A stretch of DNA of 64,000 nucleotides from Tundrisphaera lichenicola (GTDB lineage: Bacteria; Planctomycetota; Planctomycetia; Isosphaerales; Isosphaeraceae): assembly GCF_051175385.1 (NCBI RefSeq), contig NZ_CP195106.1:2480001-2544000 (forward strand), given 5' to 3'. Of this stretch, positions 54,381-62,744 are shown one piece after another. Made by a program: the position numbers and the translations under genes. Within the stretch, counting starts at the first letter, position 1, and each line of letters begins with the position of its first letter. The notes under the pieces were generated by a model. That model made no database searches and was not told the DNA's origin. It was given only the letters and a program-made list of their open reading frames with translations.

Positions 54381-55982
54381 GTGAATAACCCCGTCGATGA
54401 TCGATCCCCGGGCCGCCCACCTCGGGGAGATCCCGCGCGATTCCGTGCTTCTGTCGACGCCCTTCGCGAATGCCTCATGATTCTCGACCCGGTCCGGGAC
54501 GAGCGCGAATGCATCATCGACTTCCGGATTGGTGACATCAACGAGTCGTGTTGCCGACATGCCTTGCGGGCTCGCGAAGAGCTGATGGGGAGGATGCTCC
54601 TGGACTCCTTCCCGTTTCATCGTGATTCGGGAATCTTCGATCTGTGTTGCCTCGCCTTCGACGCGGGAAAACCGGGCGAAATTCGCGAATTGATCCTGGG
54701 TGGTCATCCCCTCGGAGGCGACCCATCCCGGACCTTCGCCACCCGGGTCGCGAGGATTGACGATGGGATCGTGGTCGCCTGGCACGACGACACCAATCGA
54801 GAGAAAGAAATATCAATCGCCGATCGACTGCGGAACCGGGACAAACTCGACCGGGCCATCCTGGAATCAAAGTCGCCCCGGGAGATCGCCGAGACCGCAC
54901 TTCGCCTCCTGGCCCAACAAATTCCGATCTCTCGAGGTCGCGTGGCCCTGTTCGACCTCGATGCCCGGCAGGCCAGGACTCTCGCCCTGTTCGACGAGAG
55001 GAGCACGGGCGGGAGGTCCGGAATGCCTCCCTCGGAGAATCTCGACGACGGATTCGATTTCTCGCTCGCGGCCGATCCTGGGGGCGAACTCGTCCCGAAC
55101 CGCCAGGGGTTCCGATCGGAGGACCGGCGCCCCTTCGTCGAGTTCCAGCTCCGCGATCGTATCGGGCGGATCGGCCTGCTCGAGCTCGACTCGGATCGTC
55201 GCGAGGGCTTCTCGGCCGGACAGCTGGCGATGGCCCGCGAGTTTGCCAGCCTGATCGCCATCGGGCTCAGGCAAGCCGCGCTTGTCGAGGAAGCTCGGGA
55301 ATTCAAGTCGAGGCTCAAATCGCTCTCACTTCGACTCATCGCCGCCGAGGAGGTCGAGCGTAGGCGGATCTCCCGAGAGCTTCACGACGAGACCGGCCAG
55401 ATCCTCATGGCGATCAAGCTCAACCTCCGTCCGGCATCCGGTCCGCCAGGGGATCCGGTCGTCCCTGATCGGCTGGATGTGGCGAGGTCGCTGATCGATC
55501 GCGCGATCGGGCAGGTCCGTACCCTGGCTCATGAACTCCGCCCCTCGCTCCTGGATGACTTCGGGCTGGTCCCGGCCCTCCGATCGCTCGTGAACCGGGC
55601 CGGGATCCCGGCCCGGTTCCTCGCCGATCCATCGATCGACCGATGCGACCCCGAGATCGAAACCGCCTGCTATAGGATCGCGCAGGAGGCCCTGAACAAT
55701 AGCTCGAAGCACGCCCGGGCGACCTCGGTCAAGCTCGAGCTTGCGCTCGAGGATCATCACCTGAAGTTGATCGTCACGGACGACGGAGTCGGATTCGACG
55801 TGACCGAGGCGACGAGCCGGGCGGAAGAAGGCTCTAGCCTGGGTATCCTGGGGATGCGTGAGCGGGCCGCGTTGGCGGGCGGGCAACTCTCGATCCGCTC
55901 CGAAGCCGCCGCCGGTACTGAGATCATCGCTTCCTTCCCCGGTGGAACCCTACTGGAGAGCCAACCCTCTTCAACCCGTTGA
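54381..55982 (+). CDS. NarX/DegS-type sensor histidine kinase with PAS-like and GAF domains
   Basis: Cytoplasmic sensor kinase of 533 residues with no membrane helix. The N-terminal PAS-like domain (about 25-130) reads CLMILDPVRDERECIIDFRIGDINESC and ELMGRMLLDSFPF. A GAF domain (about 165-315) follows. The dimerisation domain is HisKA_3: RRRISRELHDETGQILMAIK with His335 as phosphoacceptor. The ATPase domain (about 420-525) has N-box EALNNSSKHA, TDDGVGF and GSSLGILGMRERA. The GTG at 54381 is chosen because GGAG precedes it by seven bases; a GTG at 54252 is an alternative. A LuxR-type response regulator is the usual partner, but none is in the window. Confidence 0.9.
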   Translation: MNNPVDDRSPGRPPRGDPARFRASVDALRECLMILDPVRDERECIIDFRIGDINESCCRHALRAREELMGRMLLDSFPFHRDSGIFDLCCLAFDAGKPGEIRELILGGHPLGGDPSRTFATRVARIDDGIVVAWHDDTNREKEISIADRLRNRDKLDRAILESKSPREIAETALRLLAQQIPISRGRVALFDLDARQARTLALFDERSTGGRSGMPPSENLDDGFDFSLAADPGGELVPNRQGFRSEDRRPFVEFQLRDRIGRIGLLELDSDRREGFSAGQLAMAREFASLIAIGLRQAALVEEAREFKSRLKSLSLRLIAAEEVERRRISRELHDETGQILMAIKLNLRPASGPPGDPVVPDRLDVARSLIDRAIGQVRTLAHELRPSLLDDFGLVPALRSLVNRAGIPARFLADPSIDRCDPEIETACYRIAQEALNNSSKHARATSVKLELALEDHHLKLIVTDDGVGFDVTEATSRAEEGSSLGILGMRERAALAGGQLSIRSEAAAGTEIIASFPGGTLLESQPSSTR

Positions 55983-56506
55983 CCCTACAACAGGGAACAT
56001 CAGCCCACCCATAATCGTGACAACCTGCAAAGCCCCGAGAACACCGTCAGGTTTATCCTGAGTGACAGGCCACCGGGTACATCCTAGCTTTCAGGAACGA
56101 GCGGATCGTTTTCCCATGGTTGTCAATCGTCCGGTTTGTCCCATCCTGCTTACGGCTGAACAACCCATTTAATTTCACAATTTCACAATAACAAACGAAA
56201 ATATTCCTTATCACGAATTTCGGACTGGACCGCCGCTCATCGGATATTCGGCCTCGGAGAGGGCTTCCTGGGACACGATGCTGTGTCCCGGGAAACACGA
56301 TGCTGTGACCCCTCTTCGGGCCGACTCCCACCCAAAGAACCTGCGAAGAGACCGAAGATCGGTCCCCTGTCATCGCGGGCCGGCCTTCCAGTTCGGAGGG
56401 CCGACGCGCGGTCGAACTCGCCGAGGCGTGCCGCTTCCCTCGCGACGAGCACGCCCGATTCGATTAAGATCGGCCGATCCTTCTCGACCATCCCGGAGTC
56501 CGATCG
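55983..56506. other. 524-bp gene-free region, partly AT-rich
   Basis: No supported gene. It contains an AT-rich segment with TTTCACAAT repeated in tandem (about 56173-56191), and the REP-like inverted repeats at 56270-56319. The AGTCC...ATG at the right end belongs to the next gene. The closely spaced stop codons rule out a missed gene. Confidence 0.6.
56270..56319. repeat. REP-like inverted repeat with a second partial copy
   Basis: GGGACACGATGCTGTGTCCC (56270-56289) has 7-bp arms around GATGCT. The core ACACGATGCTGTG is repeated at 56295-56307, where the right arm reads TGTGACCCC. The flanks TCC/GGA extend the first hairpin. This looks like a paired REP unit. Confidence 0.55.
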
Positions 56507-57481
56507 ATGAACCTGAACCGTCGCGAGTTCCTTGGGAGCGCCGCCGCCGCCGGGATGGCGGTCGCCAGTTCGATCGGCGCCGCGGACGACCCGTCGATCC
56601 CGCTCCGCTCCTTCGGCAAGACGGGCCTGACCGTCTCGTCGCTCGGCTTCGGCTCGGGGAGTCGGTTCCTGATGTACGAGCGGGAGGACCAGGCCCTCGA
56701 AGCCCTATCCCGGGCGATCGACCTGGGGATCACCTACATCGACACGGCACACGCCTACGGAAACGGCAAGAGCGAGGAACGGATCGGCCGGCTGATGCCC
56801 GACCGGCGGAAGCAGGTGACCCTGGCCACCAAAATCAACGCCCGGAAGGCCGATGACGCGCGTCGACAGATCGAATTGAGCCTCGAGCGGTTGCAGGTCG
56901 ACCAGCTCGACGTGCTCCATATCCATGACCTCAAGAGTCCGGCCGACCTCGCCGCGATCGAGGCCCCGGACGGCGTCCTGAAGGTCCTCTACGAGGCACG
57001 CGACCAGAAGCTGGCTCGATTCATCGGGATCACCTGCCACGCCGACCCCTCGGCTCTCGCCCTGGCCCTGGAACGTCACGACTTCGACGCCACCCAGATG
57101 GCACTCAATGCCGGATTCGCCCGGATGGACGACGCCCCGGGTGGGATGAAAGCCACCCTGATGCCCCGGGGGAATTTCGAGGAGCTGGCCTTGCCCGTGG
57201 CCGTCCGCAAGCGGATGGGGGTGATCGCCATGAAGGTGTTCGGACAGGGTCAGATCGTCGACGCCGCGCCGATCGAGAAGCTCCTGACATATTCGCTCTC
57301 GCTGCCGGTCAGCCTGGCCAGTTGCGGGATGCCCAGGCCCGAATTCATCGAGCAGAACGCCCGGATCGCTCGGCAATTCCGCCCCATGAGCGTCGAGGAT
57401 CGTCGGGTCCTGTCCGACTCGATCGCCGCCGCGAAGAAGGTCGCGATGCGGGAGTTCTTCGCCGATCACGAGGATGCCTGA
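56507..57481 (+). CDS. Tat-exported aldo/keto reductase
   Basis: Oxidoreductase of 324 residues with a Tat signal (MNLNRREFLGSAAAAGMAVASSIGAA). The aldo/keto reductase barrel follows: IPLRSFGKTGLTVSSLGFGSGSRF, tetrad Asp/Tyr in YIDTAHAYGNGKSE, Lys in VTLATKINARK and His in LDVLHIHDLKS. The C-terminus departs from cytoplasmic reductases. Export of a cofactor-dependent reductase agrees with Tat transport of a folded, NADP(H)-loaded enzyme. It stands 160-180 bases before a DUF1080 gene and may act on sugar-derived carbonyls outside the cell membrane. Confidence 0.9.
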   Translation: MNLNRREFLGSAAAAGMAVASSIGAADDPSIPLRSFGKTGLTVSSLGFGSGSRFLMYEREDQALEALSRAIDLGITYIDTAHAYGNGKSEERIGRLMPDRRKQVTLATKINARKADDARRQIELSLERLQVDQLDVLHIHDLKSPADLAAIEAPDGVLKVLYEARDQKLARFIGITCHADPSALALALERHDFDATQMALNAGFARMDDAPGGMKATLMPRGNFEELALPVAVRKRMGVIAMKVFGQGQIVDAAPIEKLLTYSLSLPVSLASCGMPRPEFIEQNARIARQFRPMSVEDRRVLSDSIAAAKKVAMREFFADHEDA

Positions 57482-57660
57482 TTCCTCGACGACCCGGATC
57501 TGGCCGTCCCTCCGGAATCCGACCCCGTCCGAAGAATAGGCGGTCGGGCCTGACCTCCCGTCCCCGGCTCCGTTAGAATCGCGCTTCGAGTCCCGTCCGG
57601 GCCTCGGGGCGACGGGCCTCGCGGCCGGGGACGTGGGCCTTGACCTCTCCCGGACCGAAG

Positions 57661-58500
57661 ATGATGACCATGAGACGAATGATCGTCTTCCCCGCGACCG
57701 CGCTCGCGCTGGCCGGACTGACCCTTGGCGCCCTCGCCCAGACCAGGGAGAAGCCCAAGATCGGCTACAAGGACACGCCGATGCTCCCCGGCGGCAAGTG
57801 GCACGTCCACGACGGCGACCGGCCCCAGCCCCCGATCGTGACCCCGGGGACCCCCAGCACCCAGGAAGCCCCGGGCAAGGCCCCCTCCGACGCGGTCGTC
57901 CTCTTCGACGGCAAGGATCTCTCGAAGTGGCAGATCAACGGCAAGGAGCCCGGCTGGAAGGTCGAAGATGGCGCGATGATCGTCCCACCCGGCGGGACCC
58001 CCAACGGCGGGACGATCACCTCGAAGGACGAGTTCGGCGACGCCCAGATCCACGTGGAGTTCGCCACCCCGGACCCGCCCAAGGGCACCGACCAGGGCCG
58101 GGGCAATAGCGGGGTCCTGATCATGGGCCGCTACGAGGTCCAGGTCCTCGACAGCTTCGAGAACATCACCTACGCCGACGGCGGGGCCTCGGCCGTCTAC
58201 GGACAGCATCCTCCCCAGGTCAACGCCTCGCTACCCCCCGGCCAGTGGCAGACTTACGACATCTTCTTCACCGCGCCGAAGTTCAAGGAAGACGGGTCGG
58301 TCGAGACCCCCGCCTACATCACGGCCCTTCATAACGGGGTCCTGGTCCAGAACCACGTCGAGCTCCTGGGTCCGATGACTTTCCGGGCCCTGGCCAAGTA
58401 CTCGCCGCACGGCCCCAAGGGTCCGCTCGCGTTCCAGGATCACGGGAACCCGGTGAAATACCGGAACATCTGGGTCCGCGAGATCAAGGCGCCCGAGTGA
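57661..58500 (+). CDS. Exported DUF1080 protein (3-keto-disaccharide hydrolase-like)
   Basis: Exported protein of 279 residues. The signal peptide is MIVFPATALALAGLTLGALA, reached from any of the starts at 57661-57679. DUF1080 (about 85-275) has its landmarks: VVLFDGKDLSKWQ, ITSKDEFGDAQIHVEFATPD, GNSGVLIMGRYEVQVLDS and PLAFQDHGNPVKYRNIWVREI. This domain is a concanavalin-like jelly roll, and some members hydrolyse 3-keto-glycosides. The frame extends upstream to a TTG at 57640 without a better ribosome site. A TTAGAATCGC -10-like box lies at 57573-57582. A strong hairpin and an esterase gene follow. Confidence 0.92.
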   Translation: MMTMRRMIVFPATALALAGLTLGALAQTREKPKIGYKDTPMLPGGKWHVHDGDRPQPPIVTPGTPSTQEAPGKAPSDAVVLFDGKDLSKWQINGKEPGWKVEDGAMIVPPGGTPNGGTITSKDEFGDAQIHVEFATPDPPKGTDQGRGNSGVLIMGRYEVQVLDSFENITYADGGASAVYGQHPPQVNASLPPGQWQTYDIFFTAPKFKEDGSVETPAYITALHNGVLVQNHVELLGPMTFRALAKYSPHGPKGPLAFQDHGNPVKYRNIWVREIKAPE

Positions 58501-58576
58501 ACAGCCGAGAAATCCGTCGCCTGTCGAACCGTCGAGACTCCGCCTGCCTTCAGCAACCGTCGACCGAGGGCGATGT

Positions 58577-58610
58577 CCCTCCCCCCCGGCCCTTCTCCCG
58601 GGGGGGAGGG
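58577..58610. repeat. Perfect 13-bp GC-rich hairpin
   Basis: The arm CCCTCCCCCCCGG (58577-58589) is matched by 58598-58610, loop CCCTTCTC. It is followed by GGGAGACAATAATAC. No T-run follows, so it may be a mobile REP-type unit, an attenuator or an mRNA stabiliser between the DUF1080 and esterase genes. Confidence 0.6.
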
Positions 58611-58659
58611 GGAGACAATAATACACGCCCACCACAAACAAATTATCGGACTTTCATCC

Positions 58660-60387
58660 ATGAAGCCCTCCCCGGCTCTCCTCGCCTCGACTCTGCTCTG
58701 GCTCATTCCGTCGAGCCTGATCGCCCAGGAGGCCAAGCCTCCTCAGGGCGAGGTCACCAAATATACCTTCGCCGATAGCAAGATCTTCCCGGGGACGACC
58801 CGCGACTACTGGGTTTACGTCCCGAAGCAATACGACCCCGCCAGGCCGGCGTGCGTCTACGTGAACCAGGACGGGATCCAGTACAAGGCGCCCGAGGTGT
58901 TCGATGAGTTGATCGAGAAGAAGGAAATCCCCGTCCTGATCGGCGTCTTCGTCCAGCCGGGTCGGGTCAAGGCGATCTCCGAGAACGCCCTCGATCGGTT
59001 CAATCGGAGCTTCGAGTACGACGGGCTCGGCGACGCCTACGCCCGGTTCGTCCTGGAAGAATTGCTGCCTGATGTCGAGACGAAGTCGACCTCCGACGGT
59101 CGGGCGATCAAGCTCTCGAAGGAGGGGAATGATCGAGCGATCGCCGGGGCCAGCAGCGGGGCCATCGCCGCCTTCACAGCCGCCTGGGAGCGGCCGGATG
59201 CCTTCAGCCGGGTCTTCAGCACGATCGGGACCTATGTCGGGCTCCGGGGCGGCAACGAATACCCGACCCTGATCCGCAAGGTCGAGCCCAAGCCGATCCG
59301 GGTCTTCCTCCAGGATGGTTCGAAGGACCTGAACATCTACGGGGGCGACTGGTGGATGGCCAACCAGGAGATGGAGCGGGCCCTGACCTTCGCCGGCTAT
59401 GAAGTCGACCACGCCTGGGGCGACGAAGGGCACAACGCCGGACCACAGAGCCATGCCACGAAAGTCTTCCCCTCGGCGATCAAGTGGCTCTGGAAAGACT
59501 ACCCCGCGCCGGTGAAGGCGGGCTCGGGCTCGCAGCAACTCCGCGAGATCGTCATCCCCGGCGAAGGGTGGCAACTCGTCGGCGAGGGGTACAAATTCAC
59601 CGAAGGGCCGGCCGTGAACGCCAAGGGCGAGGTCTTCTTCAATGACATCCCCGAGAGCAAGACCTGGAAGGTCGGCCTCGACGGCGTAGTCACGCCGTTC
59701 CTGAGCGACTCGAAACGGGCCAACGGCCAGATGTTCGGCCCCGACGGCCGCCTCTTCGTGGTCGCGACCGGCCCCCAGCAAGTGATCGCCTACGACGCCC
59801 AGTTGAACCCGAAGGTGATCGCCGAGGGGATTCGCGGCAACGACCTGACGGTCCGCCACGATGGAAGCCTCTACGTCACCTTCCCCGGGGGGGTCGGGCC
59901 GGATTCGAGCCAGGTCATCTACATCAGCCCGGGCGGCGAGAAGAAAGTAGTCGATACCGGCCTGAGGTATTCCAACGGGGTGGCGGTCTCGCCCGACCAG
60001 TCGCTCCTGTACGTGGCCGACGCGCGGAGCCACTGGGTCTACAGCTACCAGATCCAGCCCGATGGTTCGCTCGCCGACAAGCAGAAGTTCTACCGGCTCC
60101 ACGTCCCCGACACGGCCGAGGACAGCGGGGCCGATGGGATCCGGACCGACCGCGACGGTCGGCTTTACGTCGCCACCCGGATGGGTGTCCAGGTCTGCGA
60201 CCAGGCCGGGCGGGTCAACGTGATCCTGCCCACGCCCAATGGCAAAGCATCAAACCTCTGCTTCGGCGGCAAGGACTTCGACATCCTCTACGTCACCGCT
60301 GGAGACAAGGTCTTCCGGCGCAAGATGAAGGTCCGCGGGGCCAACGCGTTCGAGGCCCCCATCAAGCCCGCCGCCCCCCGGCTCTGA
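58660..60387 (+). CDS. Exported fusion of a feruloyl/enterochelin-type esterase and an SMP-30/gluconolactonase domain
   Basis: Exported protein of 575 residues. Signal peptide (MKPSPALLASTLLWLIPSSLIA). Domain 1 (about 25-285) is an esterase D/enterochelin-type alpha/beta hydrolase: IFPGTTRDYWVYVPKQYDP, nucleophile Ser165 in AIAGASSGAIAA, VFLQDGSKDLNIYGGDWW and His in GDEGHNAGP. Domain 2 (about 300-570) is an SMP-30 beta-propeller: GYKFTEGPAVNAKGEVFFNDIPESK, GQMFGPDGRLFVVATGP and VSPDQSLLYVADARSHW. The ATG at 58660 is chosen, since the frame upstream contains the hairpin. The pair could release and open lactones or aldonates of polysaccharide side chains. Confidence 0.92.
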   Translation: MKPSPALLASTLLWLIPSSLIAQEAKPPQGEVTKYTFADSKIFPGTTRDYWVYVPKQYDPARPACVYVNQDGIQYKAPEVFDELIEKKEIPVLIGVFVQPGRVKAISENALDRFNRSFEYDGLGDAYARFVLEELLPDVETKSTSDGRAIKLSKEGNDRAIAGASSGAIAAFTAAWERPDAFSRVFSTIGTYVGLRGGNEYPTLIRKVEPKPIRVFLQDGSKDLNIYGGDWWMANQEMERALTFAGYEVDHAWGDEGHNAGPQSHATKVFPSAIKWLWKDYPAPVKAGSGSQQLREIVIPGEGWQLVGEGYKFTEGPAVNAKGEVFFNDIPESKTWKVGLDGVVTPFLSDSKRANGQMFGPDGRLFVVATGPQQVIAYDAQLNPKVIAEGIRGNDLTVRHDGSLYVTFPGGVGPDSSQVIYISPGGEKKVVDTGLRYSNGVAVSPDQSLLYVADARSHWVYSYQIQPDGSLADKQKFYRLHVPDTAEDSGADGIRTDRDGRLYVATRMGVQVCDQAGRVNVILPTPNGKASNLCFGGKDFDILYVTAGDKVFRRKMKVRGANAFEAPIKPAAPRL

Positions 60388-60401
60388 TTCATCAAGGATC
60401 T

Positions 60402-60426
60402 CCGGGGCGGATTGGTCCCGCCCCGG
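60402..60426. terminator. Hairpin between convergent genes
   Basis: A perfect 9-bp stem CCGGGGCGG (60402-60410) pairs with 60418-60426, loop ATTGGTC. It lies between the stops at 60387 and 60445. It is not followed by a T-run. Confidence 0.5.
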
Positions 60427-60444
60427 TTCCTGTCCCGAACGGGC

Positions 60445-60990
60445 TCATTTCCCCAGTCGGGCGACGTTGGTCGCCACCGGGATCCGAGCCGTGGAGCTGA
60501 CGGTGATTGCCGGCTTGAATGTACTCGCGTTGAGGCCCACCTTGAAGGAGGTGGCCTGCCGACCTGCCCCGTTCGAGCCGAGGACGCGAGTGGTCGCGGC
60601 GGACAGGTTCGACCGATAGGCCTGGACCTGGGAGGCTAACGCCATCGTCTTCGACAATTTGACCGTCCTGGTCGATCCCACCTGGACCGCATTCGCCCGG
60701 TTGGTCGAGAGGGTAGGGAGTGACCGGATGGTGGTCGCCCTGGGGAGCGAAACCGTCGAGGAAGCGGTCGCCAGGGCCTGGACTTTCTGCAGGGAACGGG
60801 TCGTGGTCGTCGGGGTCGCCGAGGAAGACTCCGGTGCGGTCGTCTCGACCGGGATCTTCGGGAGTGTCCGGGTCGTGGCCATGACGGCCGATGGGGTCGC
60901 GGTGGGGGTCAAGGTCCTCAAGGTGCTCAGGACTACCCGCTCTTCGAGGGTATCCACGACCGGGCGAGACCGGGGCTTGATCCTGGGCAT
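60445..60990 (-). CDS. Small Ser/Thr-rich protein with the planctomycete LExRVVLS surface motif
   Basis: Protein of 181 residues. A basic N-terminus (MPRIKPRSRPVVDT) is followed by LEERVVLST, which matches the LEPRxLLS-type motif seen at the start of many planctomycete surface proteins. The rest is rich in Thr, Ser, Ala and Val with no Cys and no recognised domain. The start at 60990 has a perfect ribosome site, AAGGAGG, six bases upstream. The frame to 61158 is not needed. The gene diverges from the sulfatase at 61251. The motif is thought to mark cell-surface or exported proteins; the mechanism is not known to me. Confidence 0.75.
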   Translation of the reverse strand: MPRIKPRSRPVVDTLEERVVLSTLRTLTPTATPSAVMATTRTLPKIPVETTAPESSSATPTTTTRSLQKVQALATASSTVSLPRATTIRSLPTLSTNRANAVQVGSTRTVKLSKTMALASQVQAYRSNLSAATTRVLGSNGAGRQATSFKVGLNASTFKPAITVSSTARIPVATNVARLGK

Positions 60991-61250
60991 GGCGATCCTC
61001 CTTGATCGATCGACCTCCGAAGGATGGCGGACGCCGATCCTCGAAGGATTCTTGACCCGAATAACAGATTGATCGGATCGTCGAACCGTTCCCTGGAGAG
61101 AAACCCCCGAAGGCGTGGCATTCCCGATGTACTTCCGGTCCCCTCTCACCGCGATCAAGGAGGGGTTGGGCCCTTGACCGGCCTCCCGGTCTGTCGCAAT
61201 CTGAGAGGCGAGACGATGCGGATCGGGGGCAGGCCGAGAGGAAACCGAGA

Positions 61251-62696
61251 ATGACCCGTCTGACCTTATCCGTCGCCCTGACTTGCTTCTTCCTGGATGT
61301 CTGCACCCTCCTCGCCGACGATCGACCGCCCAACGTCGTCATCATCTTCACCGACGACCAGGGATACGCCGATGTCGGATGCTTCGGGGCCAAGGATTAC
61401 GCCACGCCCAACCTGGATCGACTGGCCCGAGAGGGGCGGAAGTTCACCAACTTCCACGTCGCCCAGCCGGTCTGCTCGGCCTCGCGAACGGCCCTCCTGA
61501 CCGGATGCTACCCGAATCGATTGGGCATCCACGGGGCGCTCGGTCCCAAGGCCAGGCACGGGATCTCCGAAGGCGAAACGACCCTCGCGGAAATCGTGAA
61601 ATCCCGGGGATACGCCACCGGGATGTCGGGCAAGTGGCACCTGGGGCACCTCCCGCAGTTCCTCCCGACCCGCCACGGTTTCGATGAGTATCTGGGCCTT
61701 CCCTACTCCAACGACATGTGGCCCCATCATCCCGAGGCCAAGAAGGGGAGCTATCCCACCCTCCCCCTGATCGAAGGGGAAGTGGCGATCGACCCCGATG
61801 TGACCCCGGACGATCAGAAACTGCTGACGGCGACCTACACCAAACGGGCGGTCTCGTTCATCGAGCGTCACAAGGATGTCCCGTTCTTCTTCTACCTGGC
61901 CCATTCCATGCCGCACGTGCCCCTGGCCGTGGGCGACGGGGTCCCGCGCGTCGATGGCCGGGGGATGTACGGCGACGTGATCGCCGAGATCGACTGGTCG
62001 GTCGGCCAGGTCCTCGATGCCTTGAAGGCGAATGACCTGGAAGAGAACACGCTGGTCATCTTCACCAGCGACAACGGCCCCTGGTTGAGCTACGGCAACC
62101 ACGCCGGCAGCGCGGGGCCGCTCCGCGAGGGCAAGGGGACTTGCTGGGAAGGTGGAGTCCGGGTCCCCTGCCTGATGAGGTGGCCGGGCCGGATCCCCGC
62201 CGGGACCGAATCCGACGCGATGCTGATGACCATCGACCTCTTCCCCACGATCGCCCATCTGGTCGGGGCCAGCCTGCCCGATCACGCGATCGACGGCCTG
62301 GATGTCTGGCCGATCCTGGCCGGGGAACCGGGCGCCACGAACCCTCACGAGGCTTATCTCTATTATTACGAGCAGAACCAACTCCAGGCCGTGGTCAGCG
62401 GCGACGGGCACTGGAAGCTCCAGCTCCCCCACGGATACCGGACCCTGGGGGGTCGGCCCGGCGGCAAGGACGGCGTGCCCGCCAGATATGAACAGCGCAA
62501 GATCGAACAGCCCGAGTTGTACGACCTTCAGGCCGATCTGGGAGAGTCGACCGACGTGGCCAAGGAACACCCCGAAGTCGTCGAGAAGCTGCTGGACATC
62601 GCCGAGAAGGCCCGCGACGACCTCGGCGACTCGATCGAGAAGCGGACCGGCTCGGGAGTTCGACCACCGGGGCGTGTCGCCGAAAACACCCCTTGA
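61251..62696 (+). CDS. Exported arylsulfatase-type sulfatase
   Basis: Exported sulfatase of 481 residues. Signal peptide MTRLTLSVALTCFFLDVCTLLA. The calcium/active-site Asp pair is D35-D36 in IIFTDDQGYADVG. The formylglycine motif is C75-S-A-S-R in VCSASRTALLTGCYP, which an FGE-type maturase must convert. Other landmarks are GYATGMSGKWHLGHLPQFLP and FTSDNGPWLSYGNHAG. The family is S1 type and hydrolyses sulfate esters of polysaccharides, a common planctomycete trait. The PIG-L deacetylase follows after 48 bases, so they are probably co-transcribed. Confidence 0.95.
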   Translation: MTRLTLSVALTCFFLDVCTLLADDRPPNVVIIFTDDQGYADVGCFGAKDYATPNLDRLAREGRKFTNFHVAQPVCSASRTALLTGCYPNRLGIHGALGPKARHGISEGETTLAEIVKSRGYATGMSGKWHLGHLPQFLPTRHGFDEYLGLPYSNDMWPHHPEAKKGSYPTLPLIEGEVAIDPDVTPDDQKLLTATYTKRAVSFIERHKDVPFFFYLAHSMPHVPLAVGDGVPRVDGRGMYGDVIAEIDWSVGQVLDALKANDLEENTLVIFTSDNGPWLSYGNHAGSAGPLREGKGTCWEGGVRVPCLMRWPGRIPAGTESDAMLMTIDLFPTIAHLVGASLPDHAIDGLDVWPILAGEPGATNPHEAYLYYYEQNQLQAVVSGDGHWKLQLPHGYRTLGGRPGGKDGVPARYEQRKIEQPELYDLQADLGESTDVAKEHPEVVEKLLDIAEKARDDLGDSIEKRTGSGVRPPGRVAENTP

Positions 62697-62744
62697 ACCT
62701 CGACTCGCCGTATTCCCCCCCCGCCCTCCGAGGACCATCGACCC

